A stretch of DNA of 64,000 nucleotides from Stercorarius parasiticus (lineage: Eukaryota > Chordata > Aves > Charadriiformes > Stercorariidae), in NCBI GenBank assembly GCA_013396915.1, contig VWZL01003401.1, positions 594,134-658,133 on the forward strand. Reading direction: 5' to 3'. Both the position numbers and the translations under genes were made by a program. The notes beneath the pieces were generated by a model. It was given only the letters and a program-made list of their open reading frames with translations. It ran no database searches and had not been told where the DNA came from. Positions 11,569 through 21,577 of this stretch are shown piece after piece; position 1 is the stretch's first letter; the number at the start of each line of letters is the position of its first letter.

Positions 11569-14250
11569 AATTGCCAAGCTCCAACACCCTTGGTAAGCCA
11601 CCACCTAATCCTGAAGGCCCTCCAAATCCCTAGGTTTTCAGCAATGAATTCCTCCAGATGACTGTGTACTCAGCGGTAACAGCCCCGATCTTATCTACGT
11701 TATGCTTCCTTCGTATTGATAGGCAAAGAGTGTCTTCTGAGATCCTCACCCCAGTAGCCTTTTAGAAAATACCTGAAATATCACATAGCATGCAAAAACG
11801 GAAGGAGGGTTATGCCTTCCCCCCACTATGTCTAGTCATGGGTGAGCAATGGTGTTAAGAGAAGTTTAGAGTCAATCTTCTAAGGAAATTCAAGTAGGTG
11901 CCCTCCCACGGCTGTTCCCAGCTATTGATGCCTCTGAGCTTCATTATCTTCAGTAGAGGTCCTCAACATTTCCCAAACATCAATTCTATAAAAGGAGGAG
12001 AAAAGGAGATGAGTATGACTCCCTACCCTGGAAGTGGGACATTTGGTATGGGAAGGTGGCCTCTATGCCTGTTCTGCTCATCATGCCATTTATAGAGATA
12101 AGCTATCAGTGGAACAAAGAGTGAAGCTGAGGTCTCTCATTTTGCATGTGAGTGCACTGGATAATGAAGGTGTGCTTTAGTCACCTCTTGCTCAGTGAAC
12201 ACTTCCTTCAAGGAACAGCTTTCATAAAATGAAATGGCAGACTTCTCCATTACCATCCCCACACCCCGTCACAGTACTCTTCTCCAGTTTAGGGGTGTTT
12301 GAATGGTAGCTGATGTGGATTTAGGTCCTCAGAAAGATGAGACTTCACTGCCTAAACCGTTCTTCCCGAGAGACTGTCCTCAACAATGAGCTATTAGGTA
12401 AAAGAGCAGGGATGGCAATGATGGCAATATAATTTTTTTCTCCCCTTATTTTGGCCATCTTTTCAAAAAAGAGAATTGATTGTGGCCTTGCACACTGGGT
12501 CACCTCAGAGCCTTAGTAGACATGAACCTACAGTACTTTATTAGAATGTCATGAAGGGTAATTGTTGTATACTCACAAGCACCGCTCTGCACTCACTGCC
12601 AAGGCATCACTACTCCCAGGCTCTACCATAGTACATATAAGAATAACAAAACAAAGCAATGGATTTTAGCATTCTATGTTCACCACGTCTCTGGACTTGA
12701 AACATACCTAGCAGGTAACATTCAACTATTTCCTTATTTTTAAATATCATTCTTGGTGCATTTTTGAGTGTTCAAAGGTGCTGGCTCCTGCTTTGTACAC
12801 CAAGAAGGCAGAGCAGAGGGAAAGACCTCTTTTCCCTGTATGTGATGTTTTATATCTGCCCAAGAGAAAAAAAAAACACAATTTTTCAGCCCATTTTCCA
12901 GCCTTTCTGTAAACACAAGTGATTATTAAGATTAAATTTAATGTTGCCTTTTCTAAGACTTTTTTTCCCATCAGGAAATGGAATGGAAACAGCAGGCAGC
13001 CTACAGGTAACAATGACCTTCAGTCACCACAAATTAAATCATGCACAGAGAAGAAATCATGTGTTTTGGGTTTATGTTTCTGTTACGAGTCCTGTCTTGT
13101 CGTCTTCTTTTTTTTAATTTGGACAACAAACCTGCCTTTCCTATTTAGCATTACTGAAAGAGAGACATGCCAGATATTTTTGTCCATCTCATTAGAAAAA
13201 CCTCACAACAAGCTATGTCTGCTTCAGGATTAAGATTCTGAGATCTGCCTTTTAAAATACCGGGTATCCCAAAATATGTAAACAATGCAGAATGCAAACC
13301 TCTATAAGAGTGGATCACACACAAAAATCAGGGATTACTTTTCTCAGTGCAAATGTGACTTATGTAAATGTGTGCCCTGGAGACACTTGTGGGCAGAACA
13401 TGGACAGCAATGATAAAACAGTGGCCCTATGTGCCAGTTCCCAGACCCAGTAGTCTATGGCAGTTCTTATTTCATCATTAGAAGGTGATCTGGATTCCTA
13501 AGAACTTTATTTCGGGGTTTGCCTGGGACGAAGTATTTATCTCAGTTACAACATTTGTCTCTTTTCTTCTAAGAAACCATATTTCCTCCTGAAATACGTA
13601 GATGTGCTTTCTAACTTCATGTAATCTGCCTGATTACGTAAGAACACTGCCCGTGCCTTCACTCTTGAACATTTCAACATATCCTCTGCGGTAAGGAAGC
13701 CACAGGTAATGATTTATTTGACCCCTTCCATCCCCAAATGTTTTAATTCAGGAGTAAATGCTGTCAATACAGTTTATTGTCTTGAAGTTTGCTTTCCTGA
13801 GCTCATTTGGAAAGTTCTTGAGTTTTGCAGCAGTTTGTTGTCTCTCTTGTTCTTCTGGCTTCCCTTTCCAAGTATTTGTTTAACACAGCAGCTCAGAGGT
13901 GAGGGCACTGAGCCCATATATGCCTTTCTAATGCAACTGCACCTGTTACAGAGGTAACAGGTAACTGGACCCAGCCTAGCCCTGGCCACTGGCCACCATC
14001 CTCGCTCCAGAAGTCACCTCTTGTTCTGTCAGCCTCTTCAAATGCCCTCATGTTCACTCCTTAAACTTCTTCAGTGAAAATAACCTGGACCAACAAAAAT
14101 TTGCTGTTTAAGACAACACAGCTCACTATGATTGATATTCATTGTGAGGTCTTCACACCTGCAGCTGGCTTGTACATTTTGGGAAAGCAGTAATGTGTGC
14201 TGGCAGGGTGAAAGATGCTACATAGCTTCTAGGTGTGGGTTCACATAAAC
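11569..14250. other. No gene recognised
   Basis: This is mixed-composition unique sequence with frames of at most 104 codons and no family similarity. An A run occurs at about 12868-12878. Confidence 0.5.
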
Positions 14251-15156
14251 ACAGAATCACAGTGTGGCTGGGGTTGGAAGGCGCCTCTGTAGGTAATCTG
14301 GTCCAACCCCTTGCTCAAGCAGGGTCACCTTGAACAAGGTTGCCCAGGACTGTGTGTTTTTGAATATTGCCAAGGAGGGAGACTCCACAACCTCCCTGGG
14401 CAACCTGGGCCAGTGCTCAGTCACCCTAACAATAAAAATGTGTTTCCTGATGTTCAGACAGAACCTCCTGTGTTTCAGTTTGTGCCCGTTGCCTCTGGTC
14501 CTGTCACTGAAAAGAGCCTGTCCCCATCCTCTCTCTTTGCACTCTCCCTTCAGATGAGATCCCGTCTGAGCTTTCTCTTCTCCAGGCTGAACAGTCCCAA
14601 CACTCTCAGTCTTTCCTTATAGAAGAGCTGCTCTGGTCCCCACATTTGCTTAGAGATGTCTTTAGCAGCAGCAAAAGTGTGCTGTTTGAGCCTTTGCCAT
14701 TTCTTGCCCCAGACCCTAAATCATCTTAGTGGTCCGTTGCCGACCTCTCTCTAGTATACCTCTCTCTTGTACTGAGGATCCCAGAACTGGAGACAGCACC
14801 CTGGTGTAGCCTCAGCAGTGCTGAATGGAGGGGAAGGATCACCTCCTTCCACCTGCTGGCAACGCTTCTCCTAACGCAGCCCAGGACATCGTTTGCCTTC
14901 TTTTCTGCAATGTGTCATTGCTGGCTCATGTTCAATTTGATGTCCACCAGGACCTCCAGGAAGCGCTCTGCAAAGCTGTTTTCCAGCTGGTTAGCTCCCA
15001 GCATGTACTGATGCACGGGAATAACCTGGGTTATTCTTCCCCAGGTGCAGGACTTTGCACTTCCCCTTGTTGAACTTCATGAGGTTCCTGTCAGCCCATT
15101 TCTCCAACCTGTTGGAGTCCCTCTGGATAGCAACACGACCCTCTGGCACATCACAG
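14251..15156 (-). mobile_element. CR1 LINE fragment, minus sense, with 3' end
   Basis: The left edge (ACAGAATCACAGTGTGGCTGGGGTTGGAAGG) is the reverse complement of a CR1 3' end. The match continues through characteristic strings (TGGTCCAACCCCTTGCTCAAG, CAACCTGGGCCAGTGCTCAG, CTTCTCCAGGCTGAACAGTCCC, CCCAGAACTGGAGACAGCACCC, GACATCGTTTGCCTTCTTTTC, CCCCAGGTGCAGGACTTTGCAC). It ends within the RT-downstream part of ORF2 near ACACGACCCTCTGG. Many frameshifts and stops are present, so the element is dead. A poorly matching stretch at about 14636-14715 is either decayed or a small insertion. The three overlapping + frames here are antisense shadows of the element. Confidence 0.93.
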
Positions 15157-15400
15157 GTTCAAGGCAGTCATTTCTTTAGTTGGCATTGCTGGGACCAGAA
15201 GACAATCTGCAATCCTAGTGCCATTCCTAGTGTTGTCATTTATTCCCTGACCTCAGGTGGATCAGTTAATTCTGCAGCTTTTGTCTGGTCTGTCTTATCT
15301 GTACTACGCACTCTATAGTGGAGTCTAACAGGTATTTATATGCGCGCTAGTCAGTATGAGACATTCTGGCAGTTAGCATTTCTAGAGTATTTTTATATCA

Positions 15401-15440
15401 AATAATTAAGCTTTAATTAACCTTTAATTAAAATTAAAGC
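15401..15440. promoter_or_regulatory. Candidate homeodomain site cluster, 11-base period
   Basis: TAATTA occurs at 15403-15408, 15414-15419 and 15425-15430, exactly 11 bases apart, followed by a further ATTA core at 15433-15436. TAATTA is the core for many homeodomain proteins, and an 11-base spacing places the sites on the same face of the helix. The cluster could equally be a small AATTAANCTTT tandem repeat without function. Confidence 0.3.
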
Positions 15441-15964
15441 AGGCAGAGGTGAAAAAGAATTTTTCCTCTTTGATTCAGTTGTTTGGTAGTTGAAGTTGAT
15501 GAGACAAGGGCTGGGAGGAGGACTTAGAGGGGTTGGAAAGCAACAGAGAAGTCTTGGTGACCTGAACCAGGCCTGCCACACTGTCTTGCCCCATATCCAC
15601 AGTGGCACAAACTACAGCTTCTCCTGCAGAGGTTTAATACATTGTAAGGCCCAGCCACTGCAGCCAGAGAGGTGCAGCAAATTTTGCTCATCTCCGTGCC
15701 CGTTTCCTCTGAGCACAACTCAGGCAGAACAGAGAGCTGCAGTCCCGGGATATAAAACAAAGCCATGTCACTTCTTGTGGCACTGCCCTGAACCAATCCT
15801 TCATGCAGTGACTTTTACATTTTCCTTCCAGGCCACCAGCTGTCAGATGGTAACAATTTCCATCCACTTGCTGACGTGAGCTGGTTTTGAACTTTAATCC
15901 AGTCCATGTCTTAACTGTGGTGGCAAACACTTTTTAACTAAAAAGAGCCTTCAAAACAATTTAG

Positions 15965-16005
15965 AAAATAAAAAAAAAAAAAAAACCCAACCCAAAAAAA
16001 CCCCA
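15965..16005. repeat. A-rich run (A16 then CCCAA/CCCC-interrupted A tracts)
   Basis: Sixteen consecutive A (15970-15985) are followed by CCCAACCC and A7 tracts. It could be a relic of a retroposed poly(A) tail, but no source gene is recognisable upstream on the + strand. Confidence 0.7.
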
Positions 16006-17220
16006 ACAGCCCGAAAACAGCCCTTGTTAGCAGCACAGCTTTTATAAAAGGCTTGACAGATGTAAACAGGCTGAGCAATCACACGAAGGAAGGAAACAGC
16101 CATTGCGTGATTGCGGGAGCTTGTTGTTGCTGTGATTGAGGCACCTGGCTATTGCCCCGTACGACGACCACGCAGGCAGCCAGCACTTGCCCCAGAGATC
16201 TTGCAGTCCGCACTCACCATGGGGCACAAGATAGATGCCGACTGATGAGGGAACACAAGGAAACAATGAAACAATGCTGGTCAGCATGAGGAGCAGTAGT
16301 CTCATCATTAAATCATCTCCATTTACTTTCCTAATATGCTAACATTTTCTGCCACACACAGATCTCTTCCTCCCAGGCAGTATTGAGTGCCTTCAACTCC
16401 CAGGGAAGTCTATAAGTATGGAGAGACGTCAGCATCATGCATGAGGTGCTTAGCATTGTGCATGGCAGAGCCTGGAGAGCCAAATCTTGGCTACTTTGCA
16501 TACTCTGGCTTGGAGCAACAGTCACCTCTGTAATGGAAAATTATTATAATACAATAATACAGCTGGGAAGAATTTGCCATGTTTCTTGGACGCTAACAAT
16601 AGTAATTTCTTAGTCAAATATATATGGGTAATAGTTAAAATGTTGCCCCTGCTACACTTCTGAAGAAAATTCCTTTCTTAAAAGTTACACATTCACAGTC
16701 GAAAGAAAAATGCTGCCATTTTCTGTATGAATCTTTCCCGCATGGGAGGTGAGAAAGTCACTGCAATCTCTGGCTATTTGGGGCTGCTCTTTGCCTGTCT
16801 TCCATGTGACGAGTTCCCTTAAATTTTCCTTTCCCGAGTGGTGTTCACTGCAGGGACTCATCTGGTCAGTCCCTTTTCTGTGTTCTCCCTGCTGCCTGGT
16901 GGCACCCTCATGTTGCAGATGTGCTGGCTTCATCTTCTACCCGTGATCTAGATAGCCTCATTTTCTTGCTGGATAAGTTTGGAGTGTTGAACTGTCTGGC
17001 AAATCTCAGAATTTGTAATAAATGGATTCCACTTAATACCTAGTCTTTTTCTATAGTTGTTGCCATTGTCTGTGCCTTTGGTGGATTTACGAATAATAAG
17101 GCTTAATCAACTATATTAACTCTAGATTCAAAACTAAATGGTTGCAAATTAATTTGAATTACAAAGGTTAGCCTTAGGAGGGAAAAATGTGGCAAACACT
17201 ACAGCCTTCTGAGCTAACCG

Positions 17221-17272
17221 CACCTTTTGGAAATTCCCAGAGTAGCTGATTCACTGGAATGACAATTACCCC
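17221..17272. promoter_or_regulatory. Duplicated regulatory-like block, copy A
   Basis: This is about 50 bases that align with copy B at 18523-18572. It holds GGAAATTCCC (17229-17238), a kappaB-type site, then TGATTCA (17247-17253) and CAATTACC. The match to copy B is clear in the CTTTTGG-AAATTCCCAGA part and at the shared CAATTACC end. It has weaker matches than copy B to the kappaB and AP-1/NF-E2 consensus sequences. Confidence 0.4.
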
Positions 17273-18520
17273 CCCTGCTTCTTTCCCCTCCCCCTCAAAG
17301 CACATTGTTTTACAGGAAACTTAATAAAACACAGTATGTTAACAAGAGTCATTAGGACTTTACTGAGATTGCTCACGCTGATGATGATCTTTGCAAAGTA
17401 ATTTTTTGCTTCATTCCAACGGGATTTCTCTCCTTATCCACACCTACCGATTGCAACGGGAACCTATCCTGAGTAAGGGCTATGAACCCATTTGTGCATC
17501 ACTGATGTCACTGGGAATTTTCCCATTGAGTTCAGTGGGAGCAAAGCTTATAATATCCTGAAAAGTAATCGTAACACATGAGACACCCATTCTCTCGTTC
17601 CTTGCGCATTCAATTTCTAGCAACAACAATAGTTTTAATTCCGGGTTGCTAGGATTTTTTTTTTTTTAATTAAATATATTATGAGTCAAAGGATGTTGGA
17701 TCCAACACTCCGAGGAAACAATGGGGACAGATCCTTCATCCTGGCTAAGTGCCTTTTGTGTCCTTCTGTGTGGCTACTTTAATTTGTACCAGAGGCTAGC
17801 CATACACACATGCATACACATGTACACACACGAGATCCAGCAAGCCTAAAAATCAAGGAAAAAAGAAAAATGTTTTACAACCTCTTTTAGCTTCCAATGT
17901 CTAGCTTGAGTTTTAACATACACACGTACACACACAGCACAAAGAGGAAAGATTTTAATAGCTAAACAGAAAGGGAAAATAATTACTATTTAAATATTAT
18001 AGTAGTAGGTAGCTTGGGGATATTAGAAAGAAAGTAGGAGGTAAGAAAGTATTTAAGAAGATGGCAACAGAGAATGGTCAGCACTCTAGTGCTCTGCCTG
18101 ACTGATTTAGTTATTCACAATTCACTCACACACATCTTTGACTGTACTGACCCTCTCCTCTTGGATGGTTTCCACTCTTGAGTTACTTTCTTTCCTGTGT
18201 TTATATTCTGGCTCTGTTAAACTGATTAGCTTTCCTGGATGTCAAGCTACAATACAATACCTCGTAACCTAGTACTATACCCTATATGTTTGCCACAAGT
18301 ATGTAAAATACAGTTGGAAAGCAATATTTTCTACAGGGAATAAAAATAGCTCTCTGATAAAATCATATTTACATACATCAAACAGTCATAGTCTATCATG
18401 AGCGTTAATCAAATGCCCTTCTATCTTTGAATTAAGAAAGCAAAGAAGTTTGCCCATTTTAAGGAGAAACGGACTTTTTTAAGGCTGGAAAAGGCTGGCA
18501 GAAACCATAGCTCAACTCAA
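17273..18520. other. No gene recognised; MITE-like trace and CA-rich strings
   Basis: The segment contains the inverted-repeat trace TCCCATTGAGTTCAGTGGGA (17521-17540), a T-rich run near 17657-17670, CA-rich strings near 17800-17832 and an AT-rich patch near 17980-18005. It has no frames of note and is notably poor in ORFs. Confidence 0.5.
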
Positions 18521-18572
18521 ACCACTTTTGGGAAATTCCCAGAATGCTGAGTCAGTGGGGTGGGCAATTACC
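18521..18572. promoter_or_regulatory. Candidate kappaB / STAT / NF-E2 composite element, copy B
   Basis: GGGAAATTCCC (18530-18540) is a perfect palindromic NF-kappaB site, inside the 13-base palindrome TGGGAAATTCCCA. TTCCCAGAA (18536-18544) fits the STAT consensus TTCnnnGAA and overlaps it. TGCTGAGTCA (18545-18554) fits the NF-E2/Nrf2 (MARE-half plus AP-1 TGAGTCA) consensus exactly. CAATTACC follows. These motif assignments come from known consensus sequences, and the regulatory role is inferred from motif density and the presence of a related block 1.3 kb away. No gene assignment is possible from this window. Confidence 0.4.
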
Positions 18573-21415
18573 ACTCTCTTCAGCTGAACAATCAGAGATT
18601 CTACAGAGAAGAAATGTATGCATGCTTAAAGAAAGGAAACGCAGCTTTACTATGACTGTTTCTTTTAAGAGCAATTCCTGAGAAATCATTTTCTGTTCAT
18701 AATGAGGTTTCCTTCTCTCTTAACCCCACACTCACCAGAAACATAACTAACCACAAAGATTTCTCGAAGTTTATTGCTGATCCCATACTTTCCCACACTA
18801 GAACACTTTATGCAAAACTTTTCATCCCCGGGACCCAGCTGCTGGGCAGGATTTTTTTGTGAGATCCGACTTCCCTACCATGTAATCCCATAAGCGCATG
18901 CATTTCTGTACTACCTGTTGAGGCCTAGTAAATCCAGATATCCCAATGAAAGCAATTGCTTGAAAGCCAGCAATACTGGAGCCCCATCTTTTAGAATTAT
19001 TTAAAACTATATTATGCTGAAAATCTAATATATTTTGTATACATCTACCTACATGCCTTAAATAGGAAAAGTGGGCAGATACTTAGAGAGTGATTCTTAT
19101 GGAAGGATGGTTTCCCATTGCAGTGTTCCTCCACTGAAATCCTCAACAGTGGGTGCAACTCGCGGCTTTGACTTGAGTTCAACAGCCCTGTCCTGTGAGA
19201 CAGCAAGTGCACATCATTAAGGCAGGAGCAAATGGCTAGATTTTGATTTTTTTCTCAGGTCTCGAAAGTCCTAAGACGGTGGGTGGAGCTGTCTTCACAA
19301 TACTCATCTTTCAGCCGCCCGTCAGATGTTACAATTTTAATCTTCCTGTGGTTCTCCAAACCCAAGCGATCAGGCCAAACCAGCCTGAAGAAAGAAGGAT
19401 CTGCACAGAGGACATATCCCAACTTTTGATACTGCTCCTTGCCAAAGGATCCGTTCCTAGAGACCGAGCCTTTTTGTAGAGATAGTGCTTTTTGGGAAAT
19501 GTTTCACAGTTTCTCAACACATGACCATTGCTTTGATGGAGGGATAACAAATCTCTCCAGCCCTGGCCCTTCCATGCATGCGGAGCTCTATAAAATGGAG
19601 AGGATCACAGGGGAAAGTATCACACAGGACAAAGCAGAGAGACAAATTTGGCAGAATTTCACCTTTACACTTTCCAAACAAAACAACATCCAAAAACAAA
19701 AGATCAAGAAATTAAAGCCATTTTATTTGGGCATTAATTCTTGCTTACGTCTTACTTGACCAATTTCTTCCATAGCCTTCATTGTAAATTCCTTACCCGA
19801 TTTCCCTCTAATCTCCACAGCTCCTAGATTAGAGACTGTGTGCTCAGCACTCCTCTGAAGCCCTTCCCACATGCTGAGGTGCCGCTCGCTGGGCGTTGGG
19901 ACAATGTCAGCAGCAAGCTGCTCACCAAGTACCGGTGAGTGAGCCCATTGCACAAACCAGCAAGCTCTGTTCCCAGGAGGGTGTCTGCATGACCTGTTGA
20001 GCCAGGGCACTTGCTTTCCTGCTGACCAAACAGAGAAAATCAAAGCCGCTTCTCACAGCACCCTTATTATTCATTGCTGCTTGGGAGCTCTCAAGAGGTG
20101 CGTCTCACAGACGTGGTCCCTGTCCTGAGGGGCTGGGAGTGTTGCATCAGGTAACTGGTGCAAGAGCTGTGACCGCAGTCCTTGTCTGTGACCAAGGCAT
20201 CAGTCGGAAAGCAAACCAGGCTCTATTTCTGTCACTAAGTTTGAGGTACACTTCCATGAATTTCAGCTGACTGAAAGTATCTGGTTCAGAGCCTCTTGAC
20301 TAGGTTGCCCTTCAGCTGAGGGAGAGATTCCAGCACCTTCAGAGCATGGTCCATCTCACCCTGCCTAAAACAGGTGTCTCATACAGAAAGGATCACTCTT
20401 TCTTCAGAGGTACTCATTTCCCTCCGTTTATTGGAGAGACAGCCTGGACAACCAGTTTACATTATGTATCTACACACCTAAGTAAACTCAGAGAAGAGTC
20501 CCACCTTCTTGGACTCATGCTGCAGTTATATTAGCATCAGTGTGGGTGCAGCTTAGAATGAAAACAGAGGTGGTGTGGGGTGGTTGCTTTTTTTTTCTAG
20601 GCAGTCTACTTTTGTTTTGCTTTGAAAGAACCAGTATTGCAATAAGACACTTCAGTGTGTGGTAATACAATGAGATAGCCCCACGCCTAGTCGACTGAAA
20701 GTACTTGGCATTTAGCCCAGTGACTGGCAACATCCCTTAGGTGTGGTGATATCTCTCAGTATCGCCCCACCCTGACATGTCTAGCATTTCATTAACACAA
20801 GCATTAAGGTCCAGTTCTACTACCCTTACTCACAATGAGTAAGGATGGCGGGATCTAGGTCTTAGTGAATGAATATAACCGTAATGAGGCAGTATTTGTA
20901 ACCTTATTATGTCAGTGAAAACTCCACAATCAGAGCTTTGAGAATAAGGAACTAATTGGCTTGAAACAGTTTCAGTCTAATAACCTCTTACCAAAAGCTC
21001 AACAGTGCATTAAGGTTTATACCCAGGGTTGGTTAGATTAGTTTCAATTTCAGGTAGTGGGTATCTATCCAATTACTCTCCTCCTTGCTCAGGGTAGAGC
21101 ACATGGCATTCCTTCTGCTACTTGATATGCTAAGCAGCATGTGAGTTGGCAAGTTGGGCTGAAAAGCAAATTAGCATTATGCAAACTGCAGGATTCTGGC
21201 ACTTACATTAGGATCAGTGATCTGGCAAGAAATCCTGCCAAGCTACCAAGCCTTCCTGAGCCCAGAGAGAGCTGCAAACCCTAATCCAACAGACCAGCTG
21301 ACAATAACAAAGCAAAACAAAAAAAGAGGTTGTGGGGGAGGGGGAACAAATTCTTAATTGTCTGGGAGGTTGCTGGTGGGAGTACGGAGGTGGATTTCCT
21401 CTTCAGACCTAACTC
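18573..21415. other. No gene recognised apart from a possible minus-strand exon
   Basis: This is unique sequence. The only coding-like stretch is the minus-strand frame at 19723-20043, listed separately. The other frames (19243-19759 +, 20346-20534 +) show no similarity. Confidence 0.45.
19756..19873 (-). other. Possible unrecognised exon (weak)
   Basis: On the minus strand, ...CACCTCAG at 19874 could act as a 3' splice site. Two good 5' splice-site strings follow: TCGG|GTAAGG (exon end 19797) and GTCAA|GTAAGA (exon end 19756). The frame across this interval is open for 106 codons (19723-20043) and is rich in charged residues (LQRSAEHTVSNLGAVEIRG, EFTMKAMEEIGQVRRK), unlike most chance frames here. 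I cannot name a protein. Chance or a non-coding RNA exon are the main alternatives. Confidence 0.15.
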
Positions 21416-21577
21416 TTGTGTTGCAGTGAAGAAAGAGAGGAAGAGAAAAAAAGACAGAAAGGTGAGAGAGGCAGAAAAAGAAGAGGAAACAGAAAGATAG
21501 TGAGAAAGAGAGAGATAGATATAGGGAGGGAAAGAAAAAAGAGGAAAAGGACAGGAAGGAAGGAAGGAAGGAAGGAT
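21416..21577. repeat. Polypurine tract ending in (GGAA)n
   Basis: The + strand is almost purely A and G, with a pure GGAA microsatellite at about 21553-21575. The Arg/Glu/Lys-rich + frame and Leu/Ser/Phe-rich minus frames here are composition artefacts. Confidence 0.9.

Larger units (their letters stand above)
15157..17220. other. No gene recognised; AT-rich motif cluster and A-rich run inside
   Basis: Apart from the TAATTA cluster (15401-15440) and an A-rich run (15965-16005), I see only short overlapping frames (at most 129 codons) with no recognisable product. Confidence 0.5.

Noticed and set aside
14311..15318. Several + strand frames of 75-103 codons as genes
   Set aside because: Most of the interval is a CR1 element in the minus orientation, so these frames are antisense shadows of it. 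The last one extends into flanking sequence without similarity.
15965..16005. Poly(A) tail of a processed pseudogene
   Set aside because: No recognisable coding similarity lies upstream on the + strand, and no flanking direct repeat was found.
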